DNA of 64,000 bases from assembly GCF_014190915.1 (NCBI RefSeq), contig NZ_JACHVU010000004.1, positions 124,001-188,000 of the forward strand. The letters are read 5' to 3'. A model generated the notes under the pieces. The model was not told where the DNA came from and ran no database searches. It saw nothing but the letters and a program-made list of their open reading frames with translations. Of this stretch, positions 28,752-37,950 are shown piece by piece; the first letter of the stretch is position 1; each line of letters starts with the position of its first letter. The DNA is from Mycolicibacterium iranicum (GTDB taxonomy: Bacteria > Actinomycetota > Actinomycetes > Mycobacteriales > Mycobacteriaceae). The position numbers were made by a program, and so were the translations under genes.

Positions 28752-29927
28752 TCAGCTGCGGTGCCGCAGCGCCTGGAGCCTGCGGATGGCTTCGTCGAGT
28801 GTCTCGTCGCGCTTGCAGAAGGCGAAGCGCACCAAGTGTTTCCACTCGTCGGCATGCGGTGCCGCGGCATCGCAGAACGCCGACATCGGGATCGCGGCGA
28901 CGCCCACCTTCTCGGGGAGTTCCGCGCAGAACGTGGTGCTGTCGTCATAGCCGAGCGGGCGGGGATCGACACACAGGAAATACGTACCGGAACTGTCGTA
29001 GACGTCGAACCCGATGTCGGTCAGTGCCGCACCCAGTCGGTCGCGACGGGCTTGATAGGACGCGCACAGTGCATCGACCCAGGCGTCCTGGGTGGCCAGG
29101 GCCTCGGCCACCGCCGGCTGGAACGGTGCTCCGGAGACGTAACTCAGGTATTGCTTGGCGGCGCGCACACCGGCGATGAGATCCTCGGGCCCGCAGGCCC
29201 AGCCGACCTTCCACCCGGTGGCGTTGAACATCTTGCCGGCGCCCGAGATCGTGATGGTGCGCTCCGCCATGCCCGGATAGTTGGCCAGCGGCCGGTGCAC
29301 CTTCCCGTCGAACACCAGATGCTCGTACACCTCATCGGTGATGACGAGCAGGTCGGCCGCGACGGCGAACTCGGCCAACCCCCGCAGTTCGTCGTCGCCG
29401 GCGATCATCCCGGTCGGGTTGTGAGGCGAGTTCACGATGATGGCTCTGGTGTCCGGGGTGACCGCGGCCCGCAGCGCCTCGAGGTCGATCGCGAAACTCC
29501 TGCCGTCGCGGCGAAGCGGCACCGCGCGCCGTCGGCAACCGGCCATCGCGATGACCGGCGAGTAGGAATCGTAGAACGGTTCGATCAGCAGGATGTCCGA
29601 CCCGGGTTCGACGAGGCCTAGTACCGACGCCGCGATCGCCTCGGTCGCCCCGACGGTGACCAGTACCTCGGTGTCGGGGTCGTATTCGGTGCCATAGCGG
29701 CGCCGGCGCTGATCGGCGATGGCCTGACGCAGGGACGGAATGCCCAGCCCCGGCGGGTACTGATTGACTCCCTCGGCGATGGCGTTCTGGGCCGCCGTCA
29801 GCATCGCCGGGGGGCCGTCCTCGTCGGGGAACCCCTGCCCGAGGTTGACCGCTCCGAGACGCGTCGCAAGCGCCGACATCTCGGCGAAGACCGTCACCGC
29901 ATACGGCCTCAGGCGTTGAACCGTCAC
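28752..29927 (-). CDS. dapC: PLP aminotransferase, N-succinyldiaminopimelate aminotransferase DapC
   Basis: A 391-residue class I aminotransferase. It has VNLGQGFPDEDGP at the N-terminus, NSPHNPTG, the PLP aspartate region ITDEVYEHLVFDG, the PLP lysine in SGAGKMFNATGWKVGW and the carboxylate-binding arginine in VRFAFCK. The orthologue (Rv0858c) is assigned to lysine/DAP biosynthesis, though relatives act on kynurenine or methionine, so substrate is not certain. GTG 29927 gives the family start (VQRLRPYA). Confidence 0.87.
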   Translation of the reverse strand: MTVQRLRPYAVTVFAEMSALATRLGAVNLGQGFPDEDGPPAMLTAAQNAIAEGVNQYPPGLGIPSLRQAIADQRRRRYGTEYDPDTEVLVTVGATEAIAASVLGLVEPGSDILLIEPFYDSYSPVIAMAGCRRRAVPLRRDGRSFAIDLEALRAAVTPDTRAIIVNSPHNPTGMIAGDDELRGLAEFAVAADLLVITDEVYEHLVFDGKVHRPLANYPGMAERTITISGAGKMFNATGWKVGWACGPEDLIAGVRAAKQYLSYVSGAPFQPAVAEALATQDAWVDALCASYQARRDRLGAALTDIGFDVYDSSGTYFLCVDPRPLGYDDSTTFCAELPEKVGVAAIPMSAFCDAAAPHADEWKHLVRFAFCKRDETLDEAIRRLQALRHRS

Positions 29928-29938
29928 AGCATCGGAGC

Positions 29939-31417
29939 CTAGCCGCGGGGCGCCGAGAGGCGGTGGACCTGTGCCCTGGTGGCCGGATAGAGCTCGCGCC
30001 ACGTCCGGTAGAGGTCGTCGTACATCGCTGAGCGTGCACCGTCGGGTTCGATGATCCGGTCGATCGTGGTCCAGTCCGTATCGCGGGGCAACAGCCCGAC
30101 ACCGATGCCGGCCAGCAGCGCGTCGCCGTAGCTCGCGCCGATCGTCTGGTGCGGGACCAACTGCGTGCACCCGGCGATGTCGCTCACGGCCTGCGCCCAC
30201 AGCGGGCTGTGCAGCCCGCCGCCGACGGCGACGACGCGGGCGGCCGGCGATGCCTGGGCGAACCTTTCGAGGATCTCGCGGACACCGAAGGCGATGCCCT
30301 CGTATGTCGCGCGCAGGAGGTGGCCCCGGCCGTGCCGCAGCGACAGGCCCGCGAAGACGCCGCGGGCGTACGGGTCGAACAGCGGAGTGCGTTCCCCCGC
30401 GAGGTAGGGCAGCATCAGCAGCCCTTCGCCACCGGGCGGCACCGCCAGCGCCTCGGCGGTCAGGTCGTCGAGCGACGCGTCGCCGAGGACGCCCTGCAGC
30501 CAGGTCACGAGGCTGCCCGCCGTGGCGGTGCCGGCGGCCAGCGCATAGGTTCCGCGTTCCACCGCGGCCGTCGTCCACAGCGACGGATCAGTGGCGTAGT
30601 CGGCGAGGACCTGGACCATGAACATCGTCGAGCCGTACATCAGCATGAGGTCCCCGGGCCGGCGGACACCGACGGAGAAGGCTTCGGCATACGCATCGAC
30701 GGTGCCCGCGAGGACGGGGGTGCCCGCGGGGATGCCGGTCTGAGCGGACGCCTCCGGGGTGACCGCGCCGATCACCTCGTCGGGCCACACCAGTGTCGGC
30801 ATCGGCAGGTGTCCGCAGATCCGGCGAGCCCAGTCGTGGTTCCACGTGAATTCGGCCGTGGCATAGAGGGGATCGCACTGGCTGGCGGTGTGATGATCGA
30901 GGATGTATTCGCCGGTCAGCTTCGCCGCGATGTAGGAGTTCGCGCCGAACCAGCGGGTGGCGGCGCCGAACACCTCCGGTTCGTTCCGGCGCACCCATTC
31001 CAGTTTCGGGCCGATCGCCTGGCTGGTCAGCCGGCTACCGCCGCTCTCCAGGATCGCGGCATCTCCGAATTCGCCAGTGAGCAGGTCGATCTCCTCGACC
31101 GCGCGGGTGTCGATGCCATACAGGATGGCAGGGCGCAGCGGCGTCAGGTCGTCGCCGCACAACACCAGGCACGGACCCATACCGCTGACGCACACGCCGG
31201 CCAGCGTCGCCTGCGGAGGCATCTGCGCGACAAGGGCCCCGCCGATCTCGCGAATCTCGCGCCACCACACCGTTTCGGCGTCGAACTCCGCCCACCCGGG
31301 CCGGGGGAGGCTCATCGTATGGGTGAGGGTATGCGCCGCCAGGAGGGTCCCCGCCGCATCGGTGAGCACACCTTTCGTGCTTCCGGTGCCGATGTCGATC
31401 CCGAGCAGTGTCTGCAC
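29939..31417 (-). CDS. FGGY-family carbohydrate kinase
   Basis: A 492-residue sugar kinase with an N-terminal actin-like ATPase start (LLGIDIGTGSTKGVL) and the C-terminal FGGY signature region (VAVGGGLHSPLWAQAVSDIAG). It resembles xylulokinases or gluconokinases, but the sugar cannot be told and no sugar transporter lies nearby. GTG 31417 is chosen from the family N-terminus. It lies 11 nt upstream of dapC on the same strand. In M. tuberculosis dapC and fadA are adjacent, so this kinase belongs to an inserted block. Confidence 0.85.
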   Translation of the reverse strand: MQTLLGIDIGTGSTKGVLTDAAGTLLAAHTLTHTMSLPRPGWAEFDAETVWWREIREIGGALVAQMPPQATLAGVCVSGMGPCLVLCGDDLTPLRPAILYGIDTRAVEEIDLLTGEFGDAAILESGGSRLTSQAIGPKLEWVRRNEPEVFGAATRWFGANSYIAAKLTGEYILDHHTASQCDPLYATAEFTWNHDWARRICGHLPMPTLVWPDEVIGAVTPEASAQTGIPAGTPVLAGTVDAYAEAFSVGVRRPGDLMLMYGSTMFMVQVLADYATDPSLWTTAAVERGTYALAAGTATAGSLVTWLQGVLGDASLDDLTAEALAVPPGGEGLLMLPYLAGERTPLFDPYARGVFAGLSLRHGRGHLLRATYEGIAFGVREILERFAQASPAARVVAVGGGLHSPLWAQAVSDIAGCTQLVPHQTIGASYGDALLAGIGVGLLPRDTDWTTIDRIIEPDGARSAMYDDLYRTWRELYPATRAQVHRLSAPRG

Positions 31418-31509
31418 CGTCCCACCGTAGGGCGCGCACCGCGTCCCGGGTCGCGAACACCGCGCCACGTCTGTCCTCCGGCCGGTGGAGCGGCCCTCGT
31501 GCGCGGGGC

Positions 31510-31977
31510 CTAGGCGAGGCTGGGGTGAACCACCCTCAGCTTGTCCGCGATCCGCGTCAGCGCCCGCAGGTCGGTCGGGGTGAGCGGGTCGAGCACCAGT
31601 TCGCGCACCGCCTGGACGTGCACCGGCGCGGCGCGAACCACGTGCCGATAGCCCACGTCGGTGAGTTGGGCGAGGGTGTAGCGGCCGTCCGCAGGATCAG
31701 GCGACCGGGTCACCCAGCCGCGCTGTTCGAAGCGCTTGACGACGTTCGAGAGCCGCGACAGCGAGCCGTTGGCCAGGAACGCCAACTCGCTCATCCGGAT
31801 TCGCCGGCCCGGCGCTTCCGAGATATGGCTCAGCGTCAGGTATTCGAACAGCGTGAGGTCCACCCCGCGCAGTGGTGCCTCGAGCCGGCCGGGCAGCAGC
31901 AGCATCAGCGCCACGAGCCCGGTCCATGCCTCCTTCTCCTCCGGGGTCAACCACGACGGTTCGTAGGTACGCGCCAT
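31510..31977 (-). CDS. MarR family transcriptional regulator
   Basis: A 155-residue winged-helix regulator. HTH and wing are RIRMSELAFLANGSLSRLSNVVKRFEQRGWV followed by PDPADGRYTLAQLT. It is divergent from the RidA gene; two matching palindromes lie in the 104-bp gap. It probably represses itself and the RidA gene, and possibly the old-yellow-enzyme gene beyond. Confidence 0.9.
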   Translation of the reverse strand: MARTYEPSWLTPEEKEAWTGLVALMLLLPGRLEAPLRGVDLTLFEYLTLSHISEAPGRRIRMSELAFLANGSLSRLSNVVKRFEQRGWVTRSPDPADGRYTLAQLTDVGYRHVVRAAPVHVQAVRELVLDPLTPTDLRALTRIADKLRVVHPSLA

Positions 31978-32014
31978 GGGTGCACACTATCGGCCTCCGC
32001 CCGGCCTCGGAATA

Positions 32015-32063
32015 ACTTCACGCATGAAGTCATTACTTCCACCGTACGGTTCACGCATGAAGT
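32015..32063. promoter_or_regulatory. Two MarR-type operators 33 bp apart
   Basis: Site 1 (32015-32030) is the perfect palindrome ACTTCA-CGCA-TGAAGT. Site 2 (32048-32063) repeats TTCACGCATGAAGT with only the left end altered (GG for AC). The shared core starts at 32017 and 32050, 33 bp or about three helical turns apart, so two dimers would sit on the same face. They cover the promoter region between the divergent MarR and RidA genes. Confidence 0.8.
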
Positions 32064-32081
32064 GATATCGAGAGGTGACCC

Positions 32082-32498
32082 ATGACTGATGTCGAGTTCT
32101 TCAACACGCCCGGTTACGGCGAGAAGTTGCGGGAGACGTTGCACTACAGCCAGGCGGTACGAATCGGAGACAGGGTGGAGATCTCGGGTCAGGGCGGGGT
32201 GGACGACGACCTCAATATCCCCGACTCACTGGAGGAGGAAATCGTCCTGGCATTCGACAACGTGGAGCGCACGCTGGCCACCGCGGGTGCCGGATGGGGC
32301 GACGTCGTGCACGTGAACTCCTATCACGTCGCGAGCGAAGCGGATGCCATCGGCGCTGCCCACAACGACGTCATGGTGGCCCAGTTCCGTGCGCGGATGC
32401 CGGAGCGGGCGCCGATCTGGACCCAGACCGGCGTCACCGTGCTCGGACTGCCCGGGATGCGGGTCGAGATCCGGGTCACCGCAATCCTTGGAAAATGA
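32082..32498 (+). CDS. RidA (YjgF/YER057c/UK114) family protein
   Basis: A 138-residue protein with the RidA fold: YSQAVRIGDRVEISGQGG, FDNVERTLATAGAGWGDVVHVNSYHV and the C-terminal arginine in MRVEIRVTAI. RidA proteins deaminate reactive enamines/imines, and diverged members act in catabolic pathways. ATG 32082 has GAGAGGTG upstream. It is divergent from the MarR gene and probably under its control. Confidence 0.88.
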   Translation: MTDVEFFNTPGYGEKLRETLHYSQAVRIGDRVEISGQGGVDDDLNIPDSLEEEIVLAFDNVERTLATAGAGWGDVVHVNSYHVASEADAIGAAHNDVMVAQFRARMPERAPIWTQTGVTVLGLPGMRVEIRVTAILGK

Positions 32499-32618
32499 TG
32501 TCCACCAGCGTGTTCGGCGCTGTGTGAGGCGGCCTCGCGGCCATGCCACAGCGGTGCCTGTGGGCCCGGCCGAGAGTCGGCGGGGAATGAATCGGCGCCG
32601 ACGGGCGCTTGGTGGATC

Positions 32619-33725
32619 ATGACCTTCACGCTCAGCGAAACCTCCGCGCTGCTCAAGCCCATCGATCTCGGGAACGCGAAGCTCGCCAATCGAATCTTCA
32701 TGGCGCCGTTGACGAGGTCGCGTGCCGATGCCGATGGGACGCCGTCCGCGCTGGCCGCGGAGTATTACTCCCAGCGCGCCGAAGCGGGACTGATCATCAG
32801 CGAGGCCACGGCGGTATGCGAGCAGGCCAACGGCGCCTACATGAACACCCCCGGGATCTACACCGACAGGCAGCAGGACAAGTGGGCCGAGATCGCCACG
32901 GCGGTGCACCGCGCCGGCGGCAGGATGTTCGTCCAGTTGTGGCACGTCGGACGCATGGCTCATCCCGACATCAGCGGTTTCGAGACCGTGGGCCCGTCGG
33001 CGGTCGCCGCAGACGTGGTGACGCACACGCCGGCCGGCAAGAAGCCGCTGCCGGTGCCCCGCGCGCTGAACACCGGCGAAATCCAGGAGATCATCGGTCA
33101 ATTCCGGACGGCCGCCCGGCGTGCCGTCGACGCCGGTATGGACGGTGTCGAAATCCATTCTGCGAACGGCTATCTGCTGCACGAATTCCTCTCCGACGTG
33201 GTGAACCAACGCACCGACGTCTACGGCGGTTCGCCGCAGAACCGCGCCAGGTTCGCCGCCGAGGTCGTGGAGGCGGTCGCGGCCGAGATCGGGGCGGACC
33301 GTGTGGGCCTGCGGATCTCGCCGGGAAACAGCGCAGGGGACATGCAGGAGATCGACCAGGTCAGCGCCTACGAGGCCCTGTTGTGCCGGATCGCGTCCCT
33401 GGACATCGCCTACCTGCATGTGGTGATCGAGCCGTCGCGGCCTGCGTTCGCCGCGGTGCGCACGCAGTGGGAGGGCACCCTGGTGCTGAACACCCCGCGG
33501 ACCCAGGACACCGACTTCGGTGTCATGGAGAACCTCGCGGAGTGGGGGGTGGTGGGTGCCATCTCGGTCGGCCGCGCGTTCCTGGCCAACCCGGATCTCG
33601 TGCATCGTCTGACCGTGGGGGCCGAACTGAACGAGCCCGACGTCGAGACCTTCTATGCCCCCGGGCCGGCCGGGTACATCGACTACCCGACATTGGACGA
33701 ATTGGTGACGCCTCGATCGGCGTAG
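32619..33725 (+). CDS. Old yellow enzyme-type alkene reductase (NADH:flavin oxidoreductase)
   Basis: A 368-residue FMN TIM-barrel enzyme. It has NRIFMAPLTRSRA, QLWHVGRMAHP, the substrate-binding His/Asn pair in GVEIHSANGYLLHEFLSD and RTDVYGGS, and the phosphate site in VGAISVGRAFLANPDL. It reduces activated C=C bonds of enones, maleimides or nitro compounds. ATG 32619 has GGTGG upstream. It is probably in one regulon with RidA under MarR, though 120 nt separate them. Confidence 0.9.
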   Translation: MTFTLSETSALLKPIDLGNAKLANRIFMAPLTRSRADADGTPSALAAEYYSQRAEAGLIISEATAVCEQANGAYMNTPGIYTDRQQDKWAEIATAVHRAGGRMFVQLWHVGRMAHPDISGFETVGPSAVAADVVTHTPAGKKPLPVPRALNTGEIQEIIGQFRTAARRAVDAGMDGVEIHSANGYLLHEFLSDVVNQRTDVYGGSPQNRARFAAEVVEAVAAEIGADRVGLRISPGNSAGDMQEIDQVSAYEALLCRIASLDIAYLHVVIEPSRPAFAAVRTQWEGTLVLNTPRTQDTDFGVMENLAEWGVVGAISVGRAFLANPDLVHRLTVGAELNEPDVETFYAPGPAGYIDYPTLDELVTPRSA

Positions 33726-33760
33726 GTGTGAACGGCGCGGAGGTGGGAAACACCGTGGGC

Positions 33761-33949
33761 ATGGCTACCTACCGCGTACTGAATCCGAAGGGCGACGTCG
33801 TCGACACCAAGGACATCGAGAGCGCCGACGACGCACACGCCTGGTTCGTCGACCAGAAGGCCGACAACTCGGAGCTGGGCTGGCGCATGGAGGTCGAGCA
33901 CGACGGGGAATGGTCGTTCTTCGACGACACCGAAGGCACCCCCGACTAG
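33761..33949 (+). CDS. Small hypothetical protein, 62 aa
   Basis: A 62-residue protein (starts MATYRVLNPKGDVVDTKDI, ends acidic). Alternating polar/hydrophobic residues and two Trp near the end suggest a small beta-alpha-beta fold. It resembles short conserved mycobacterial proteins without assigned function. ATG 33761 is preceded by a GGAGG about 18 nt away and a weaker GTGGG just before. A hairpin terminator follows at 33993. Confidence 0.7.
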   Translation: MATYRVLNPKGDVVDTKDIESADDAHAWFVDQKADNSELGWRMEVEHDGEWSFFDDTEGTPD

Positions 33950-33992
33950 CCGCCACGGTCCGTGAGCGGGGCGCCGCCTGCTCCCAGCACGT

Positions 33993-34028
33993 GAACTCGC
34001 ACGGTCCGCATTCGGATCGTGCGAGTTC
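33993..34028 (+). terminator. 16-bp hairpin terminator
   Basis: GAACTCGCACG + G + TCCG pairs with CGGA + T + CGTGCGAGTTC, with a 4-nt loop (CATT). The single G-T position is a wobble pair only in the plus-strand RNA. It ends the transcript of the OYE/small-protein genes before the fadA promoter. Confidence 0.78.
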
Positions 34029-34054
34029 GCGTCTCTCCAGTACTTCGTTCGGGG

Positions 34055-34087
34055 CCCAACCAAGCGGTTGGGCGAGGCTGCTAGCAT
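34055..34087 (+). promoter_or_regulatory. fadA promoter with overlapping palindromic operator
   Basis: CCCAACC-AAGC-GGTTGGG (34055-34072) is a perfect 7-bp inverted repeat. It lies just upstream of an extended -10 element, TGC-TAGCAT (34079-34087). This resembles TetR-type operators of fatty-acid genes in mycobacteria, but the regulator cannot be named. It is separated from fadA by a leader of about 65 nt. Confidence 0.55.
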
Positions 34088-34156
34088 CGCCACCAGAGGA
34101 TCAGCCTCCCCGCGGCACATCCGCGAACCCCGATCTGAACAGGACCTGGAGAGCAC

Positions 34157-35368
34157 ATGTCCGAAGAAGCCTTCATCTATGAGGCCATCCGCACGCCTCG
34201 CGGCAAGCAACGCAACGGCTCGCTGAACGAGATCAAGCCCGTCAACCTGGTCGTCGGCCTGATCGACGAGATCCGCGCGCGCTACCCCGACCTGGACGAG
34301 ACCCTGATCAGCGACGTCATTCTGGGCGTCGTATCGCCCGTCGGCGACCAGGGCGGCGACATCGCCCGCACCGCCGGCCTGGTGGCGGGCCTGCCCGAGA
34401 CCACGGGCGGTTTCCAGCTCAACCGTTTCTGCGCCTCCGGCCTGGAGGCCGTCAACCTGGGCGCGCAGAAGGTGCGCTCGGGATGGGACGACCTGGTGCT
34501 CTCCGGCGGTGTCGAGTCGATGAGCCGCGTGCCGATGGGCTCCGACGGCGGCGCCTGGGCCTCCGATCCTGAGACGAACTACCGCATCGGCTTCGTGCCG
34601 CAGGGCATCGGCGCCGACCTGATCGCCACCATCGAGGGATTCTCGCGCGACGACGTCGACGCCTACGCCCTGCGTTCGCAGGAGAAGGCCGCCGCAGCAT
34701 GGTCGGGCGGCTACTTCGCGAAGTCGGTCGTGCCCGTCAAGGACCAGAACGGTCTGGTCGTCCTCGACCATGACGAGCACATGCGCCCCGACACCACCAT
34801 CGAGGGCCTGGGCAAGCTGCGCACCGCTTTCGACGGCGTCGGCGCGATGGGCGGCTTCGACGACGTGGCGCTGCAGAAGTACCACTACGTCGAGCGGATC
34901 AACCACGTCCACACCGGCGGCAACAGCTCGGGGATCGTCGACGGCGCCGCGCTGGTGCTGATCGGTTCCGAGAAGGCGGGACAGTCGCAGGGTCTCACCC
35001 CGCGCGCCCGCATCGTGGCGACCGCGACGTCCGGCGCCGATCCGGTCATCATGCTGACGGGCCCGACCCCGGCGACCCAGAAGGTCCTCGACCGCGCCGG
35101 CCTGACCGTCGACGACATCGACCTGTTCGAGCTGAACGAGGCGTTCGCCTCGGTGGTGCTGAAGTTCCAGAAGGACCTCAACATTCCCGACGAGAAGCTC
35201 AACGTCAACGGTGGCGCCATCGCCATGGGTCATCCGCTGGGGGCCACCGGCGCCATGATCATGGGCACCATGGTCGACGAGCTGGAGCGGCGCAACGCAC
35301 GGCGGGCGCTCGTCACGCTGTGCATCGGCGGCGGCATGGGTGTCGCGACCATCATCGAACGAGTCTGA
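34157..35368 (+). CDS. fadA: Acetyl-CoA acyltransferase (thiolase) FadA
   Basis: A 403-residue thiolase with nucleophile Cys92 (FCASGLEAV), GHPLGATGA near the C-terminus and the second cysteine in CIGGGMG. It is the beta subunit of the trifunctional beta-oxidation complex with FadB and cleaves 3-ketoacyl-CoA. Matches Rv0859. ATG 34157 has GGAGAG upstream. fadB follows 30 nt later with GGAGG. Confidence 0.95.
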   Translation: MSEEAFIYEAIRTPRGKQRNGSLNEIKPVNLVVGLIDEIRARYPDLDETLISDVILGVVSPVGDQGGDIARTAGLVAGLPETTGGFQLNRFCASGLEAVNLGAQKVRSGWDDLVLSGGVESMSRVPMGSDGGAWASDPETNYRIGFVPQGIGADLIATIEGFSRDDVDAYALRSQEKAAAAWSGGYFAKSVVPVKDQNGLVVLDHDEHMRPDTTIEGLGKLRTAFDGVGAMGGFDDVALQKYHYVERINHVHTGGNSSGIVDGAALVLIGSEKAGQSQGLTPRARIVATATSGADPVIMLTGPTPATQKVLDRAGLTVDDIDLFELNEAFASVVLKFQKDLNIPDEKLNVNGGAIAMGHPLGATGAMIMGTMVDELERRNARRALVTLCIGGGMGVATIIERV

Positions 35369-35398
35369 GCGCGCGGGCTACGGAGGAACTGAAAGATC

Positions 35399-37555
35399 AT
35401 GGCAGAAAACACCATTCAGTGGGACAAGGATGCCGAGGGCATCGTCACCCTGACGCTGGACGACCCGACCGGTTCGGCCAACGTGATGAACGAGCACTAC
35501 AAGGAATCCATGCACAATGCCGTCGAACGGCTTGTGGCAGAGAAGGATTCGATCAGCGGCGTGGTGATCGCCAGCGCGAAGAAGACCTTCTTCGCCGGCG
35601 GTGACCTCAAGGGCATGATGAACGTCGGTCCGGACAACGCGGCCGAGTCGTTCGCCGAGGTCGAGTTCATCAAGGCCGACCTGCGCAAGCTCGAGACGCT
35701 GGGCAAGCCTGTCGTCGCGGCCATCAACGGCGCCGCGCTCGGCGGCGGTCTGGAGATCGCGCTGGCCTGTCACCACCGCATCGCCGCGGACACCCGAGGT
35801 GTCGTGATCGGTCTGCCCGAGGTCACCTTGGGCCTGCTGCCCGGCGGCGGCGGCGTGGCCCGCACCGTGCGCATGTTCGGTATCCAGAAGGCGTTCATGG
35901 AGATCCTCTCCCAGGGCACCCGGTTCAAGCCCGGCAAGGCCAAGGAGATCGGTCTGGTCGACGAATTGGTCGACAGCGTCGAGGAATTGGTTCCCGCCGC
36001 CAAGGCGTGGATCAAGGCCAACCCTGAGGCCCACACCCAGCCCTGGGATCAGAAGGGCTACAAGATGCCCGGCGGCACGCCGTCGCATCCGGCCCTCGCC
36101 GCGATCCTCCCGTCGTTCCCGGCCCTGCTGAAGAAGCAGCTCAAGGGCGCGCCGATGCCGGCCCCGCGGGCGATCCTCGACGCCGCGGTCGAAGGCGCCC
36201 AGGTCGACTTCGACACCGCCACCCGCATCGAGAGCCGCTACTTCGTCGGCCTGGTCACCGGCCAGACCGCGAAGAACATGATCCAGGCGTTCTTCCTGGA
36301 CCTGCAGGCGATCAACGGCGGCGCCTCGCGGCCCGACGGCATCGCCAAGCAGGAGATCAAGAAGATCGGTGTGCTGGGTGCGGGCATGATGGGCGCCGGC
36401 ATCGCCTACGTCTCGGCCAAGGCCGGCTACGAGGTCGTGCTGAAGGACGTCGCGATCGAGGCCGCCCAGAAGGGCAAGGCGTACTCGGAGAAGATCGAGG
36501 CCAAGGCGCTCGAGCGCGGCCGCACCACCAAGGAGAAGTCCGACGCGCTGCTGGCCCGTATCACCCCGACCGCCGATGCCGCCGACCTCAAGGGCGTCGA
36601 CTTCGTGATCGAGGCCGTCTTCGAGAACCAGGAACTCAAGCACAAGGTGTTCCAGGAGATCGAGGACATCGTCGAGCCGAACGCGCTGCTGGGCTCCAAC
36701 ACCTCCACGCTGCCGATCACCGGTCTGGCGACCGGCGTGAAGCGCCAGGAGGACTTCATCGGCATCCACTTCTTCAGCCCCGTCGACAAGATGCCGCTGG
36801 TGGAGATCATCCGAGGCGAGAAGACCTCGGACGAGGCGCTGGCCCGGGTGTTCGACTACACGCTGGCGATCGGCAAGACCCCGATCGTGGTCAACGACAG
36901 CCGCGGCTTCTTCACCTCCCGTGTCATCGGCACCTTCGTCAACGAGGCGCTGGCGATGCTGGGCGAGGGCGTGCCCGCGGCCAGCATCGAGCAGGCCGGG
37001 TCGCAGGCCGGCTACCCCGCGGCCCCGCTGCAGCTCTCCGACGAGCTCAACCTGGAGCTCATGCAGAAGATCGCCACCGAGACCCGCAAGGCGACCGAGG
37101 CGGCCGGCGGCACCCACGAGGCGCACCCGGCCGAGGCCGTGGTCAACAAGATGATCGAGATCGGTCGCCCCTCGCGGCTCAAGGGCGCGGGCTTCTACGA
37201 GTACGTCGACGGCAAGCGTGCCGGCCTGTGGCCCGGTCTCGCCGACACCTTTTCTTCTGGGGCGGGCTCCGGCGCGGCCGATATCCCGCTGCAGGACATG
37301 ATCGATCGCATGCTGTTCGCCGAAGCGCTGGAGACGCAGAAGTGCCTCGACGAGGGCGTGCTGATGTCGACCGCCGACGCGAACATCGGCTCGATCATGG
37401 GCATCGGTTTCCCGCCCTACACCGGTGGCTCGGCCCAGTTCATCGTCGGCTATCAGGGCGAGCTCGGGGTAGGCAAGGAAGCGTTCGTCGCGCGCGCCAA
37501 GCAGCTGGCGGAGCGCTACGGCGAGCGGTTCAACCCGCCCTCCTCGCTGAGCTAG
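35399..37555 (+). CDS. fadB: Trifunctional beta-oxidation enzyme alpha chain FadB
   Basis: A 718-residue protein. The N-terminal enoyl-CoA hydratase domain (about 1-190) has [10 protein letters not shown] and the oxyanion stretch [10 protein letters not shown] linker is followed by the 3-hydroxyacyl-CoA dehydrogenase NAD domain ([14 protein letters not shown], about 323-336), the catalytic region [17 protein letters not shown] and a C-terminal helical domain. It forms the alpha2beta2 complex with FadA. Matches Rv0860. A strong terminator follows. Confidence 0.95.
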   Translation: MAENTIQWDKDAEGIVTLTLDDPTGSANVMNEHYKESMHNAVERLVAEKDSISGVVIASAKKTFFAGGDLKGMMNVGPDNAAESFAEVEFIKADLRKLETLGKPVVAAINGAALGGGLEIALACHHRIAADTRGVVIGLPEVTLGLLPGGGGVARTVRMFGIQKAFMEILSQGTRFKPGKAKEIGLVDELVDSVEELVPAAKAWIKANPEAHTQPWDQKGYKMPGGTPSHPALAAILPSFPALLKKQLKGAPMPAPRAILDAAVEGAQVDFDTATRIESRYFVGLVTGQTAKNMIQAFFLDLQAINGGASRPDGIAKQEIKKIGVLGAGMMGAGIAYVSAKAGYEVVLKDVAIEAAQKGKAYSEKIEAKALERGRTTKEKSDALLARITPTADAADLKGVDFVIEAVFENQELKHKVFQEIEDIVEPNALLGSNTSTLPITGLATGVKRQEDFIGIHFFSPVDKMPLVEIIRGEKTSDEALARVFDYTLAIGKTPIVVNDSRGFFTSRVIGTFVNEALAMLGEGVPAASIEQAGSQAGYPAAPLQLSDELNLELMQKIATETRKATEAAGGTHEAHPAEAVVNKMIEIGRPSRLKGAGFYEYVDGKRAGLWPGLADTFSSGAGSGAADIPLQDMIDRMLFAEALETQKCLDEGVLMSTADANIGSIMGIGFPPYTGGSAQFIVGYQGELGVGKEAFVARAKQLAERYGERFNPPSSLS

Positions 37556-37579
37556 CCGCCGGCAGTCATCGTCTGACGC

Positions 37580-37613
37580 AGAACCCCCGCGACCTCCGGG
37601 TCGCGGGGGTTCT
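37580..37613 (+). terminator. 15-bp hairpin terminator of fadAB
   Basis: A perfect 15-bp inverted repeat (AGAACCCCCGCGACC / GGTCGCGGGGGTTCT) with a 4-nt TCCG loop, 24 nt after the fadB stop. Confidence 0.88.
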
Positions 37614-37678
37614 CGCGTGTGCGGGCCGAGTCCGGTCCGTTGAGTGCACGCTGCGTAACGACAACAGCGGGGACGTCG

Positions 37679-37903
37679 TCAGGAACCGGGCGTCTGGAGG
37701 CATGGCTGTGCGCGTTCCTGTCGGCGCTGCACGCTCGGCGCCTGCGGTTGGCGAACGCCGTGGGCGAGGCCGTGGGCGACGTGTATTCCGGTGCCGAACT
37801 CCTTGATATGCCGGAAAGCGGTGTGCCTGCCGAGCTTCGACCGGAGGCGGGTCATCGGGGTGGGGCGCTTCAAGAACATGTCACCCATGCTGCCCACACT
37901 CAC
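37679..37903 (-). CDS. Possible small basic protein, up to 74 aa
   Basis: An open frame from GTG 37903 (ATG codons at 37888 and 37879) to TGA 37679. The peptide is basic and histidine-rich (FLKRPTPMTRLRSKLGRH; GIHVAHGLAHG). Third codon positions are mostly G/C, as in true genes, and it is divergent from the regulator at 37951. No family was recognised, and it could be the remnant of a longer gene. The rest of 37614-37950 shows nothing else convincing except the promoter of the next gene. Confidence 0.35.
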   Translation of the reverse strand: MSVGSMGDMFLKRPTPMTRLRSKLGRHTAFRHIKEFGTGIHVAHGLAHGVRQPQAPSVQRRQERAQPCLQTPGS

Positions 37904-37938
37904 AGACCGGGAACAGTGGCCCTAGCGCCGATGGTCGT

Positions 37939-37944
37939 TAAGAT
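37939..37944 (+). promoter_or_regulatory. -10 hexamer of the leaderless GlxA-type gene
   Basis: TAAGAT ends 6 nt before ATG 37951, with no ribosome-binding site, so the transcript should be leaderless. Confidence 0.65.
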
Positions 37945-37950
37945 AGTGAC

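Noticed and set aside
35378..37126. A 582-codon minus-strand frame opposite fadB
   Set aside because: It is rich in Val/Gly/Leu/Arg repeats typical of the antisense of GC-rich genes and lies entirely within fadB.
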